From Hyalella azteca (lineage: Eukaryota > Arthropoda > Malacostraca > Amphipoda > Hyalellidae): 64,000 nt of DNA. Positions 35,683-48,764 of this stretch are shown here, one piece after another (within the stretch, counting starts at the first letter, position 1; each line of letters begins with the position of its first letter). Below the pieces are notes generated by a model. That model was not told the origin of the DNA. It ran no database searches and saw only the letters and a program-made list of their open reading frames with translations. The position numbers were made by a program, and so were the translations under genes. Location of the stretch: assembly GCF_000764305.2 (NCBI RefSeq), contig NW_025946648.1:1-64000 (forward strand). Reading direction: 5' to 3'.

Positions 35683-38402
35683 ATGTTGGCTTCAAGCAGA
35701 TCAGCCCTCGCCTCCGCACGCCAGTGCAGGCAAATGTCGCACGCAAGCAACAAACTCAGCGGTCAAGTGGCCGTCCTCACCGGCTCTACGGACGGGTAAA
35801 ATAGTAATGCAGAACTTCAAGTAAAGAATGTCTAATACGTTTCAATTATTCAAAAAATTAACAGTAGAATAGAATATACTCACTTAACTTACCGTTCTAT
35901 CATAAATGTGCACTTGCTGGCTTTCCGCACATATGTGGCTCTACCACGTATGAAAATCTGGCAGAGGCGCTCGCCTTAGTATCTTATATTGTTTTTCCAA
36001 TATTTACATGTCTGTTTCATAACGCCGGCTTTTCTATCTGCTCCTAATATATCAGTCCGCCGTTAAAATTAACGCCCGCGATAGATAAGAGCAACACAGA
36101 TGTTGTTCCCTGAGTTAATCGTCATCTGGCAATAAATGAATAACCATCTCAGATCCCTCGTACAGAGAGCGTCACTAGGTTTTAAGGATACGAGGGGGGG
36201 GATGTACTGAATGTGACCATTCGTTTAATTTCACTAGCAGCTGACAACATCTTTAGTACAGCACACAACAAACACGATGAGTACTGTATGTTTATAGCAT
36301 TAACAACATATTCTTTATTCAGGCCACATTACACGGAATTTGTTGGCATTTTCTACTACTAAAAAAACTAATCATTATAATTTTAAAATGATCTTAAAAT
36401 AATTTAAAGGGCTTAAGAATATTGGGCTAATGCCAACTTAAAACAGTCCTAATAACGCAACTGATCCAGTACAACTACTCTAAATGGTACACCAAATGAA
36501 GTTTCAATATATTGCTATTCCCAAAATCCCCACAATATCAACATACAAGTCATCTCAGAACATGATCATTCTTCATGAGCACAACACTTGTCTATCAAGT
36601 GATATTTACTGATGCAATGCTCTTTCTGTTCACTATTATTTTAGTAACATCAAGCAGGCACGATTATTATTATCATAAGATCTATTATTATGGCAGGCTG
36701 TTAGTTCGTATTGAATTAACAAGAGTGTTGTCTTTCAGCATTGGTCTTGCGATCGCGAAGCGCATGGGCCAGGAGGGCGCGCGCGTGGTGGTAAGCAGCC
36801 GGCGGAGCCACAACGTGGAGCGCGCCGTGCAGGAGATGCACGACCTCGGCTTGAAGGACGTGCTTGGCGTGCAGTGCAATGTCGGCAAACCCGAGGACAG
36901 GCACAACTTGATCGATCAGGTTAGTGAACTGTTTACCCTTGTTTAAATGATTATCATTGGCGTGCAGTGCAATGTCTGTCTCTTATACACATCTAGATGT
37001 GTATAAGAGACAGNGTTTAATTCTCGTCCTTTCTTAGGAACGGAGAAAATTCTAATCGTAGGACTTGCCTTTATTATTTCTCAAGTATAGATATAATAGT
37101 GACGAATTTGCGTTCAACATCTATGGAACTAAGTTTTTACGCAATAATGACTATCTTTGTGTATATTTTTAATTATAGTTCATTTCGATAGTACGAGCAA
37201 ATCTGAAATACTGAGAAAATTCGAGCGGAAATATTTCGAACTAACGGTGCAAATTGTGTGCAGTGTTCGGAGTCAGTGTGGGACAAGCTCTTCGACATTA
37301 ATGTGAAGAGCACGTGGGCGCTCACGAAACTCGTCGCGCCGCACATGCAGAAGAAGAAGAAAGGGTCCATCATTTACGTAGGCAGCGTAGCGACCCTTGG
37401 CCAAATCATTCCTCACACTGCACGTATCATAATCTACTATTCAGATGATGTAATATATGTTATACAAAAATTTAACGCTCCTAATCTGAGGTAGACTTAA
37501 AATTATTCAAGATCGAAAATCGTCAATAGTGTTTGATGCAAAAGGCTGGCTTCGTTTAACATGAACGAAATTGCGTTGTTTGAACACATTGTTCATCAAT
37601 CATTGTTGGTTATCAGCAAAAAAGACAATACAAACGGTTTCAGGGATTCAAATTTGCTCAAATACTTTTGCTGCATTGCAAAAATTATACCTAATAATGA
37701 TAATATTAGCATTATTATTGCTAATGTTAATTAACAGGCTCTGAGCGGCTACATCGTCAGCAAGTCCTGCCTGCTGGCCATGAGTAAAATGGTCGCTCAG
37801 CAACTCGCTCCTGACAACGTGCGGGTGAACTGCCTCCTGCCTGGTCTCTTCAAAACCCGTTTTGGCGAAGTGGTGAGTGTATTTCATGAGACTTCACTGG
37901 AAAAAGTAAACGCTTAGAAAATATAGATTCGAACCAAAGTGTAGTTAGAAACTCATCTGCTTGTCTACTCATTTGTGTAAGCCTGATATAAGTAAACTCA
38001 TTTTCATGAACTAATAATCTTCATGACAGCCGTTGCACAAATATCGCCTCTGCTCATAATATTGATGAGATACTTTTTTCAGTTGCACGCGGACGAAGAA
38101 ATCTACAACAGGATGCTCCCGAGCATACCTATGCGCAGGCGAGTTCACAGCAGTATATAATAAACATGTAACTGTTTGCTTTAAAAAAATGGCATAATCG
38201 TTACTATGCTTTTCACCGAGATCCAAATTTCAGAATCAATTTTCATCTTAATTTTGCGTTCAGATCGAACCTCCTGAAAATTTCCAGGGCCGGAGAGCCT
38301 CACGAGGCGGCAGGTATGGCCGTCTTCTTGGCCTCGGACGACGCGTCCTACATCACAGGGGAAAACTTCGCGGTTGGTGGCGGCATGCCGTCTAGGCTCT
38401 AG
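35683..38402 (+). CDS. DHRS4-like short-chain dehydrogenase/reductase, copy 2 (exon 3 missing at assembly artefact)
   Basis: Exons found: 35683-35795, 36739-36919, 37264-37419, 37738-37872, 38083-38138, 38288-38402. Each has the same length and phase as its counterpart in copy 1. The 78-bp exon 3 (start of the NAAVNP region) is absent; it should fall where an adapter pair and an N occur (36976-37014), so the loss is probably technical. Catalytic motifs are intact: TGSTDGIG, SSRRSHN, Ser in YVGSVA, YIVSK, LLPG. The protein ends SRL, a standard peroxisomal targeting tripeptide matching DHRS4. Two introns appear to start with GC instead of GT: after exon 4 (ACT|GCACGT) and exon 6 (AG|GCGAGT). 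Exon 2 is identical to that of copy 1, but the last 39 nt of exon 4 differ strongly. A relic of exon 2 follows in intron 2, cut by the adapter. Probably a working gene once the gap is repaired. Confidence 0.88.
36954..36975 (+). repeat. Relic duplicate of exon 2 in intron 2 (copy 2), truncated
   Basis: The start of the exon 2 relic seen in copy 1 (TTGGCGTGCAGTGCAATGT) is present and then broken by the adapter sequence at 36976. Confidence 0.8.
36976..37014. other. Nextera/Tn5 adapter junction plus N: assembly artefact
   Basis: CTGTCTCTTATACACATCT (36976-36994) is followed directly by its exact reverse complement (36995-37013) and an N at 37014. This is the 19-bp Tn5 mosaic end in the back-to-back arrangement used as a Nextera mate-pair junction, not natural DNA. 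The sequence on its two sides is not contiguous in the genome: intron 2 start lies to the left and intron 3 end to the right, and exon 3 is lost between them. Confidence 0.98.
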
Positions 38403-39659
38403 ATTCTAGAAGCTCTAGACCAGGGGCTTCTTAACACATTAACCGCCAGCATATGGCGTTCATTGCAAGCTTGTTTTGTGCCACCGGTGGTACAACTTAC
38501 ATGTAGCGGTTAAACTGTGATATGCGTAGGCAAGTGGGAGTCGTCGTACGCAAACCACCTTTCAGGAGGTACGCGATCACATGGTGTTTTGTGGATGATT
38601 TTAATTATTTTTGTTCATCCACGAAAGAGTTCTCTGACAACCACTAATAATAATAATCTGATAACGATTTACAACTTTGCCACACTCTACCTAGCCATTG
38701 GCAGCGGTGCAGAGTTAAATTCAGAAATTATGCACAGAGATGCTATTACCATGCAAATGATAATATAAATAAGGTAGTAGGTATATCAGAAGTAGTTTGG
38801 GAATTACATCTTGCGACGGTCACGGCTTCAGCGAAATCTGTCTATAATGGCCCATACATGACGGTTCTTTTAATATATATGTATCACTAAATAAATGAAC
38901 ATTGTAATTTTCCTTATTTTTGCTTGAAAAATTGTCTCCAGCGGATCTCGTTGAACTTGTTCTATGCCCTTGCTTCATCTCGACGCCATTTCTTCCAGAC
39001 ACGTGATCGTCATAGTTGGAAGTGCATTACATGCAACCCATTCAGATCTTGTAACCAAGCAAAACACTTAAATAACCCATTAGCTGAAATGAATATATAC
39101 TTTAAGATAAACACAAGGACACCGACAATTCCGGACAATGCTTCACAACATCCAGACTCAGAAAGTAGGTGTTTAAAAGTGAGCGCAAATTATCAGAGTT
39201 GAACTCGTGACCTAGCTACTCTAATTTTAGTGCTGGAACTGAACATTGCTCAATGGTCAATGTATTTTCTTATGGAATTTAGCTAGAAGTGTGCCACGCT
39301 TGTTCGGCTATGTCGCGCTCTAGAGTCTAGATGAATAAGCAAAAGATGGCAAAACTTTTTCCATTCTACAAGTTCGATTGATGACCAGCGATTAAATTTT
39401 CAAAATTATTTTCTTGCTCGTTTTTGCAAATTATTTGCTTGCTACAGACAAATCACTCTAATCTATTAGCGTCAACGCTGCGTTTATGCTGGATACCCTT
39501 CTTAATCAAACATGCAGTACTATGAAAAATTAACAAGATCGTATCTTTGTCGCTCATTCGAGGTGCCTCTCATCTTATGTTGTAGCATACTCGTAATTAA
39601 CATACTCGTAACATATCTGCATAACGATACTCGTAACATATCTGTATAATTTCAAGGCA

Positions 39660-39800
39660 CAATTGTAGGATTATTTTGGAATCCCATTGTGGCATTAACG
39701 GCCCTATTATAGAGTTGTATTGCAATCCTACTGTGGGGTTAACGGCCCCATAGCAGGATTGTAGTAAAATCCTTTTTCAGGATTAACGGCCCATTTACTC
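39660..39800. repeat. Imperfect ~45-50 bp tandem repeat
   Basis: Three diverged copies, each with a TTGTA..AATCC half and ending in a TTAACGGCCC word (at about 39695, 39740 and 39782). Confidence 0.7.
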
Positions 39801-41181
39801 AGTCCGAAAATTTGCACGCAGTTTTGTTCGACAGCATGCGCTAACAAAATTTTTTTCAAGGGGAGGGCTGATCATTCAATCTACCAGACCATTCTTTTTA
39901 TATTATATACAGAAAAGTGGTACAAGGTGTCTCTCGATTGCGGAGTCCTTGTCTTCATACACTCGTATAAATAGTTTTGGTTTGGAATAGTCAAATATGA
40001 TTTAGATTCGACAACAATAGCAACGTAAAGAAAGAATGCATACTTGAATATTTTTTAATGTCCTTTCCGTCTTAATATTTATTAAATTAATACTTGTGTA
40101 AAAAATAAATACTTCTAGGTGATAAAAACACCGATACAGAGTTAAATATCTTCGTAATTTGATTTTCCTTCGAAAGAAATGTTCGTGTAAAATGTCGTGA
40201 ATTTTTTTCTGTTCCAAACATTTCTGATGAGCATGATAATTTTGATCGATAATTCTTAATCGCTTTCAACCGTTGACAGCAACTCGACACTTGGAGCCGA
40301 AATTTCAAGTGAGGAAAAAATTAAATAATTTAAATAAAAACCCAAGAATATATTAATTCAAATAAAAAATATAAGACTGAAATAGTAATACATTAAATAA
40401 TTTAATTGTAAGACTATTTTCTAATTAACTTTAAGTCATAACGCATTTTAACCAGCTAAAAAAAGTACACGGATTCATACAAACGTAATTAATGATTCAA
40501 TACACAGGGGAGTAACTATAATTACCGTTTCAAGCTTTAAGTAGTTTTAATTTATTATTCTGCCATTTAAGGAGTAGGAAGAACAGCAGACGCTGCTTGT
40601 TTACGGTTTATATAGTTATAGTAATTCATGATTTCAATTCCGTTAATCTAAATATTCGTAAAGTGATTATCTAGTAATATTTCGTTTAATTTAAAGTTGA
40701 TGACAATGACTCAATGAATAATTTAATCTAAGCAGTTTACTATCGATCGATATATCCAGCATGAACATTCTTTACAATATAACAGTCAGCGTGACACGAC
40801 AAAAGAGAAATGTAGCATGAAAGCATGATATTGTGTCAGTGTGACATGACACTCTTATGCAATCAGCAGTTTAAATAGAGAGGACTAAATCGTTATTATT
40901 ATACTTCCTTAGAACTAAACACAACTACCTCGAACATTCCCGAGACGAGCTTATTTTCCGCTATATAGTAGATGACTTCATGTCTGCCTACAATTTATAG
41001 TGCCGTATTAAGTTAAAATAAATGCGATGGCAATAATTAATTCTGATTAAATGAATCCGATTTACAGTTTATAGTGTTTGAATGTGATTTGATTTTCTAA
41101 TTTTATGCTCGCGTTCTTATAGTAAATTGAGTCTTCAAGGTCATCCATGTGAGAATTTTCCCTGTTATTCTTGTAGTTTTT

Positions 41182-41325
41182 AGCACATTTTCTCATTTAT
41201 GGAAAAAAGGCGCTATTGTGCTCGTCATGTAAGTCCGTCCGTCTGTCTGTCCGTGACTTCACGTTTTCGTCGATGGGAAAATGAGCTCTCTGTCACACAC
41301 TGCGGTGAGTACTGAGTTATATTTT
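41182..41325. mobile_element. Foldback/MITE-like repeat, copy 3 of 3
   Basis: Same family as 22811 and 35468: AGCACATTTTCTC at the left, GGGAAAATGAGCT inverse, then CTGTCACACACTGCGGTGAGTACTGAG. Unlike the other two it is not upstream of a DHRS4-like start codon; it lies about 1.2 kb beyond the stop side of copy 3. Confidence 0.75.
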
Positions 41326-43598
41326 TTTTTGCTGTCCGACAACAGCTAAATTGTAGCTTTGGTTATGAATGTAGTTTTAAAAGGTGGTATATATTTTAAA
41401 GTGATTATATATATATACGGCCAGTGGCTTTCTTTCTCTACTTCTTCTTGGTAATGTGGTTACCCCGATGGTTCGAGGAAAAGCTTGATGGATGCAGTGC
41501 TATATAATCAAGAATATATTTAGAAAAGAAAAATAAAAGATATTTCCGATTAACTTCTCGCAAAGATTAAAGTCACTTGATTCAAGTTCTCAGGTAAAAC
41601 GAATTAAATTATGCGGACCTGCTTTTCTAAACAAGAAAATGAACAAAAATTTGAGGAAAAAATGCGCTTTTTATTCAAGATGAAATATATTCTCAAGACA
41701 GAGTTCCAATAATCAATAGACGGTGTAGCTAAATTAATAAAATGTTCTGTATACAATTGATAAACATGTACACAGAAGAGTTTTACTAGTTCACAAATGT
41801 CCGGTTTTCGTGTGGGCAGCAAACTTAACGGCTATTTCTATCCCTAAGAATAACGTCATTCAACATTAAGCGCGCATGATAATCAAGTCATGTAGATTGC
41901 GCTCGTAGATTGTAGATTTATTTAAACTCGTTGCAAGAATTTCTTCAGTCAAAATATTATACATTAATGGCTATATCACAAATAAGTGAACGCGTCCCAA
42001 GTAAAGACAATCCCACAAATACATCGCAATTCAAATGAACTCCAAGTAAGTCAAGGCGACCATCATAATAGGATTTCACTTCACATTAATGGTACATAGT
42101 TCAATGCCTGCGAGTTTTACTGTGAGTTTTTAACGCCGGTGAGATTATTTTAAACAAATAATAAAGGATTGAAGCCCAAATTCAGTTATACTCGTATCAA
42201 TTCATGAGTGTGTGGTATAGATTGTTTGTAACATTCTTACTTCAAATTCCAATTTCAATTTCTAGTTATAATATATTTAAAAAAATTCAGATCAGTGCTT
42301 ATTATTAGTGCCCTTTCCGGAACCCCAGGAGAAGAGTGTTAATGTTTTGGAAATGTGGGCCAACAACTGGTCAAATGATTCACTGTTGGCGCTGCAGTGA
42401 GACAGTGCCGAAGGCTTTTGATTGAGTTCTTATTATGATGAAAATTTCGCCGAAATATTGGACGAGCAAAGAAACTCGACTAGAGTCTGGACGGCATACC
42501 GCCGGCAACCACGAAGTTTTCGCCGGTCACGTAGGAGGCGTCGGCCGAGGCTAGGAAGGCGGCCATGCCGGCGACATCGTCAGGCTCACCGAACCTGCAA
42601 CGATTAAAACAGTTGCATGGCTGAACGGGCCCTTTTAGAAACATATATGACAATTATTGTTTGTATGAAGAAATAGCCATCAGTACATATACATATGCGG
42701 TGCTAGTAACATCCGTATTTCATTGCTCTAAAGTCTAAACGATTGTGATCTTACCTCCCTAGGGGACATAGAGCCATCAGATAGCTTGCAACGTCTTCCC
42801 TCGACAACTGAAAAGAAACACACCAAAATGAAGCAGAGGCTGTGAATTTTTGATATACCTCCTAATAGGGATGATTTTATTCCTTCTTGTATAGGTGTGA
42901 CGACAACATTATATAAGTTTGTACAAATTCGTAAGTGCTGTAAAAATGCTCCAAATGAGTTAATCAATCACGAAGGAATAAACATGGCTATTTTTCATGT
43001 TTGAGCTACAATTGTACAAGAATACTCAAAATACAAATTGTGAAAGTTGCGAACTCATGTAGAACAAATAAGACGTCTTATATTACAGTTTTGACATCGC
43101 AAATACTCTTGCGCGAAAAATCTTCACTATAATATAATGATTAGTTACTGACACTGATTTAAAATGATGACATTGATTATTATGACCCATGTACCTGAGA
43201 TTATCGACAATTACAAGCAATTAATTTTTTCTGCTGACTACTGTTGGATGATGCATTGGTTTTCGAGACATACTCGAGACATAAACACCCGTTTTCAAAA
43301 ATTGTGAATTAGTTGCCACACAAAATTAACTTCTGGCATATGTATTCTATTTTATAATGAACAGCCAATAATTACCGTTTTGCACGTAATTTCAAGCTCA
43401 GAATATAACACCGACGTCAGGGCCTGACGCTGGCTTTTTACTGCATAGACGTGCTCTTGAGAAAGAAAATCAACATGGGCCGTATTATCGAAAATAGTTA
43501 AGTGTTTGTAACTGCGACAGCCAACCACTGACGGTTCTTAAACTCAACCCAGCGATCACAGACGAGAAATCGGCAGCTAAATGAACTATATCAGCTAT

Positions 43599-43720
43599 GG
43601 AAAGATCGTGTTCCAAAGGCCGGATCCCTTGTGAATCAAGTCACGAAAAGTTCAAGAATCGGCAACAGGCCATGCATGGGCCTATTTCTTCAGCGCCGAC
43701 ACTTCTATTCTATTCTAAAC
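43599..43720 (+). mobile_element. SINE-like element, TTCTA tail, copy a (5'-truncated)
   Basis: Shares TCAGCTATGGAAAGATCG, TCCAAAGGCCGGATCCCTTG, CACGAAAAGTTCAAGAATCG and GCGCCGACACTTCTATTC with copies at 45709 and 57110, and ends in a short (TTCTA)n tail. It lies in intron 5 of DHRS4-like copy 3, antisense to it. Confidence 0.8.
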
Positions 43721-44040
43721 AAGTTTTGATAGTACGGATTCAGGCCTACACGTCATCTTGAAATGATCGTCAAATGAACGATCTGTCTTACGGACGGTAT
43801 ACCCGTGGTAAATTTGGCACTACGTTTGGCCATCTATGGTGGATAGTACACCACGGCAGTACAGTGCAAAGAGCTGTAAGAGCTCGTAAGCAGCTCGTAT
43901 GTTGATCCATTAACTTTTTTTTCATTGTCAAGTGGTTTTCAAGGTATCTCAAGCCAATGGACATCTAAATCTGGTATGGACATTTCATACGTGTCATGAA
44001 ATATCAAGAAACAATTTTCTGGACTTCAACATCCACTCAC

Positions 44041-44175
44041 CACTTCAGCGAAGCGGGTCTTGATGGCTCCAGGTATGATGGTATTCACCCGCACGTTGTC
44101 AGGAGCGAGTTGCTGAGCGGCCATTTTACACAAGGAGAGCAGGCAAGTCTTGCTGACGATGTAGCCGCTCAGCGC
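44041..44175 (-). other. Exon 5 of DHRS4-like copy 3 (active-site exon)
   Basis: Listed separately because it carries the catalytic YIVSK of the minus-strand copy. It is flanked by clean splice sites (TTTCACAG before, GTGAGTGG after). After the Tyr-Lys motif it reads NTIIPGAIKTRF where copies 1 and 2 read NCLLPGLFKTRF, a change in the region lining the cofactor and substrate pocket. Confidence 0.9.
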
Positions 44176-45708
44176 CTGTGAAACACAATAATAGAACAAC
44201 CATTTTTAAAACTCCTAATGGATGAAGTCTCAAGTCTTCGCTCACTGATGAATTATTCGTGTTAGTGTTACTTGGTTCCTATCTACGCAGATTTACCGTA
44301 GCGTGAGCATACGTCAGCTGGCACTTGTAGCACAGAAAAATGCATTTATATTGATTGCTTTCGGTCCTTCACTTCTGGAACCAGGATGGATACCTTCCCT
44401 CGTTGACACATACATGAATATTGCAATAATAGAAAAGTAGTTAAAGTTTAGTAGTTGTCAATATAAACGTGGCAAAAACCTATCAGACCTGGCGCATTGA
44501 CTCCGCAAGCAACAGCATCGTGCATCAGCTTGCCTATATGAGGGCGGATGCGCGGTAGTCAGAGGCGGCGATCCATTGTGGCCTGGGAATGCTGCGCCGA
44601 AACATATACTAAGGATACTATGGACAAGAAATTTTCGTACTCCACTAACGTAACAAAAGCTTATTTGATGAACTTCCTGATTACATCTCAGGGGTGGTTA
44701 CGAAGATGTACGTACCCCGTCTGGCACGATTTGTCCATAGACGCCCAAACTGGGGACATAGATGATGCAGCCGTTCTTCTTCTTCTGCATGTACGGCGCG
44801 ACGAGTTTCGTGATCGCCCACGTGCTCTTCACATTAATGTCGAAGAGCTTGTCCCACACTGCCTCCGAACACTGCACACAATTATTTAAAGTTTAAACCT
44901 TAGATATTTGTTTCCTAATGCTTGCAATCATTAAGTTGATCGACGGATACGGAAATAGGCTCAACCATAAAAAAGAAAATTGTTTTTGTAATCATTTTGA
45001 CTGACCTCTTCATATATTTTTTCGGGCGCGTAATATCTTCTAGAAAAAAATGAATACGTGAAGAGACGTGCGTTAATTGCAATCTCCAGAGGGGGGCATC
45101 AGATACTTGGATTGAATTTCCGGCAATAGACGTACAATACATCTTGTAGATAACGTGTCCACCAGCAGATTATGTCAGTCGTAACAAACACGTAAAATAG
45201 TATATGGCTGTAGCATAAATATGTTATGAGGAGAGCCTTGAAAGTTAAAAATAATCAAAACTGCTTGTCAAACTTAACATTTTTTTTCGTCAGTGTGTGT
45301 GTCGCGGATTGGCTGATAAGTTGAGATTCGGAATTGTCTTAATTAGTTCATGCACCGTAAAGGCAGTTCAAATGTTCTGATAATAAGCTTACAGTCAAAA
45401 TTTACATTGAATTATTTATGACCGTATCGTTAACTAGCGGAGATAACCCCTCACAGAACCTTCTGATACGACAAGACCTATAGATCGGCTGGAATTTTTA
45501 TGGCACCGAGGGTGGAACTGGTGCCCAGTTGAATGACAGTCTATGAGGCATCATTTGAAATCAACATGCTTTGGGAGATGACAGATTCTTGTCGGTAATT
45601 AAGCACAATGTTAAAATGAGAAATTGCAATAGATGCTGATGAATTTTAATTTAAACTTTAAAAATTGCGACGATGCGTCAAAAAGCATGACATGATTGTA
45701 TGATTGTA

Positions 45709-45885
45709 CCAGGCAATAAGTCCAGCAGCTATCTCAATCAATCGTCAGCTAAGGAAAGATCGGGTTCCAAAGGTCGGATCCCTTGTGAATCAAGTCACGA
45801 AAAGTTCAAGAATCGGCAACAGGCCATAGGCCTATTTCTTTAACGCCGACACTTTTATTCTATTATATTCTATTCTATGACTTTT
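45709..45885 (+). mobile_element. SINE-like element, TTCTA tail, copy b (full length)
   Basis: Starts ACCAGGCAATAAGTCCAGC, then CAGCTATCTCAATCAATCG, the conserved core GGAAAGATCGGGTTCCAAAG and tail GCCGACACTTTTATTCTATT with (TTCTA)n. It ends within about 10 bp of the exon 3 splice donor of DHRS4-like copy 3 (45893, opposite strand), so it is wedged against the splice site. Confidence 0.85.
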
Positions 45886-48764
45886 TAACTCACGTCAAGC
45901 AGCCAGCCTGTGGCCGGGTTCACGCCAGCGGTCTGCACGCAAATGTCCACTCCGCCCCATTTTGCAACAGTCTGGGAAAGATAAAGAGAAAACGATTTAA
46001 ATTATATTCTCAGATACAGGATTAGGTTGTCCGGTCTCTAGCTTGATACTATTTTCCGCAGATTGAATGAAAATTTCATGTCGATATATAACGCGTTATT
46101 TAAAAAATTGCACTTATTGTATTTATTGACATTACTGATGATGCCCAGAATATAGTAAATTAAATATAAGACATTGTGATAGTGATCGGAATGAAAATTT
46201 CAATCCATAGTATTATTTTGTGATAATTCATAGTTATCGTTTAGTACACACGAAATTTTCCGTTTTTCGTTACAGAGAAACGAAATCAAGAACTCGAAAG
46301 GAATGACGTCAAGATTTCGATTGTTGATGTCGAGATAGCGGTATTTTTGTGAGAAAAAAACCTCACAAAAAATATCGCGCTAAAATACTGAGAGAATATT
46401 CTAAATAAATACACATTTTAAGTAATTTATACTGTGGAAGCGAATCAATACTTAGACTGTGGAAGCGAATCAATTTGTAAGGCCAGTAAGAAAATCTGCC
46501 CGGTAAGAATGAAGCGAGAGTCGTTCAGGTGAGCAGGAACTATAAGAATTTAATGAATAAGTTTTACTTATGATGTCATTGATTAAATGAACGAAAAGTT
46601 ACTATACGGTAAAACTTTTCATGCTAAAACAATCTTGCAATTTGTCACGTTAGGGGTAGTGTTCACCTCAAAACATACGTGGTCTGTTTAGAAAAACATT
46701 AAATCCTATTATCGGGGTCTCTTTACTTTTTCTTCTAAGGAAGTATAATAAAATTTGGCTATTTTCTGCAACCAATGCAAGGAAGGGGCAAGCATGCGCT
46801 ATCAACGAGTTGCATTCGTACGCGCGTTAGCAAAATTCGATGCGTTTTATCTCCACAGCTGCTGTGTGGTAGCTGCTTTTGAACGTTCTCGGCTTGCGCG
46901 TTTTTTCATGATTTCTCAAAAATTGAGAAATATAGCTATTTAAATTCAGAAAATAGAAACGAATTTGAGAGAAAAAATCTCCACCAGACTTCGTTGACAT
47001 GTAGTATGATCAATTACTCTACATAAATAATAATTAGATATAATTGACAAGTAGACCGAAATTTATTCATAATAAAAGAAAATAATTATTTCAGTGTAAA
47101 TTGATAAATTGAGTGATCTATTAGAAGAATATAAACATTGCTAATGGAACGACATGAAAATCAGATCTACCCAACTTTTCATTATTGACTTGTCTGTTAC
47201 TAATTGTTAATTGAAGTTTAGTTTGAGAATTAAAATTTTTCCAAATGAAAGGTTGATAAAGTCAGGCGACACTTGCGATTATCACTGAACACTGCATGAG
47301 GAAGGCTGCAACAAGAGACTTGAATTGAAGTAGCGAATTGAAGAAGAAGAAAAGATCCTGTTGTAGACCATCAGCTGTAACCGGTGGAGATCGGTTGTTC
47401 ATATGATGTTATTTCTGATCGTTTGCTTGATTTTTATGGCAAACCTGATAGACTTGTATCTGGTTTTGTGCGGCTATTTTTGAGAAGCCTTAATCTGAAC
47501 ACACATGCAGCAAATTGCCCGTGAGAGTCACACATAAATAATATCATAATAGATGAGACTTGAGCTTATTACAATTTTATTTATGTCGAGGACAAATCGG
47601 AAAATCTGCTTATGTAAGACAGGTATACATATAATTGGAATCTATATGAGCAGATCATTTGATATCACAGCCACTCCATGCAGCCCATAGAAACAATGAA
47701 CACAAGTCAAGGAGAAAGTATTACTAAAGAATTTAATAATAAAGAGATGTTAAGGAGCGCATGTGGTGATAATAGATAGAGGTGCCCGCTGATCATCTAG
47801 ATAATGATTGCATGAAGACGATAAGAAAAAACGTGGTAATGACTAATCCGCACTCAAATGTTCAAAGTGACTTATACCTTATTAAACTATTTCGTTATAT
47901 TACAGCATTCAACAATTTTTAGGAGAACCTCTAGAACGACCTTATATCTATGATGGTTCCAGTTTATCTATGATGGTAAATTGCGACGATGCACCAAAAA
48001 GTTTTTTTAATTTCCATATATTAAGTTAAGTTTCTTCTAAAGAATCATTTCGAACTATCCTATATGTGACGGATAAGAAAGTCGCGCGATGCATATTCTG
48101 ATAAGGAGAGTGTACCTCTTAACCTTTTTTATCAGAATAACCAAGTGATAAGATTTTCATTACATGTTTCTTAGATCGGTTCTTAATTTGTTGCAATAAA
48201 AATTTTTCGCTGTCTTTTAGTAATTAAGTTGATCTGGCCGAAAATAAATAGCATGCCATTGTAATTTTTCGGATATACTTATCAGTGAAAATTTTACTTA
48301 TATCGTGATCGTAAATCAAATGAACAGTAGGGGTTTGTGATGACCTACCTACATATGCTGCAAGCCTCATCAGCACACACTATATATAAAATGCCTTGTT
48401 CGAAGTTATTTGCGGTCATGTTAGTCACTCCACAATTCGAGAACTTATCATCGAGTCCGCTAAGAAAATTTTCAATCATTTATCATTTACGGAGCGCGTA
48501 CAGATCTGAAAGTTACGGATGTTGTTTTGTCATCAAATAATACCTATCCGTGGCATATAAAATAAAATCAAGCGTAAAACTTCCCTCACGATTTACACTT
48601 GATTTTATGGTGTATATCCCGGCGTCATTCTACTCAGTCATTCGCTTAAAAATAAAGTATAGTTTATGTATGTAGAAACTCAATGTTATACTTTAGATAA
48701 CAGCACGGCAACGGCCATGAATGTAACGCCGAAAAATGAGTGTTGTTGCGAATAACATGCGTTT

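Larger units (their letters stand above)
38410..42470. other. Intergenic between convergent DHRS4-like copies 2 and 3
   Basis: No gene recognised. It contains a short imperfect repeat (39660-39800) and the third foldback repeat (41182-41325). A possible AATAAA for copy 2 is at about 38888, nearly 490 bp past its stop. Confidence 0.55.
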
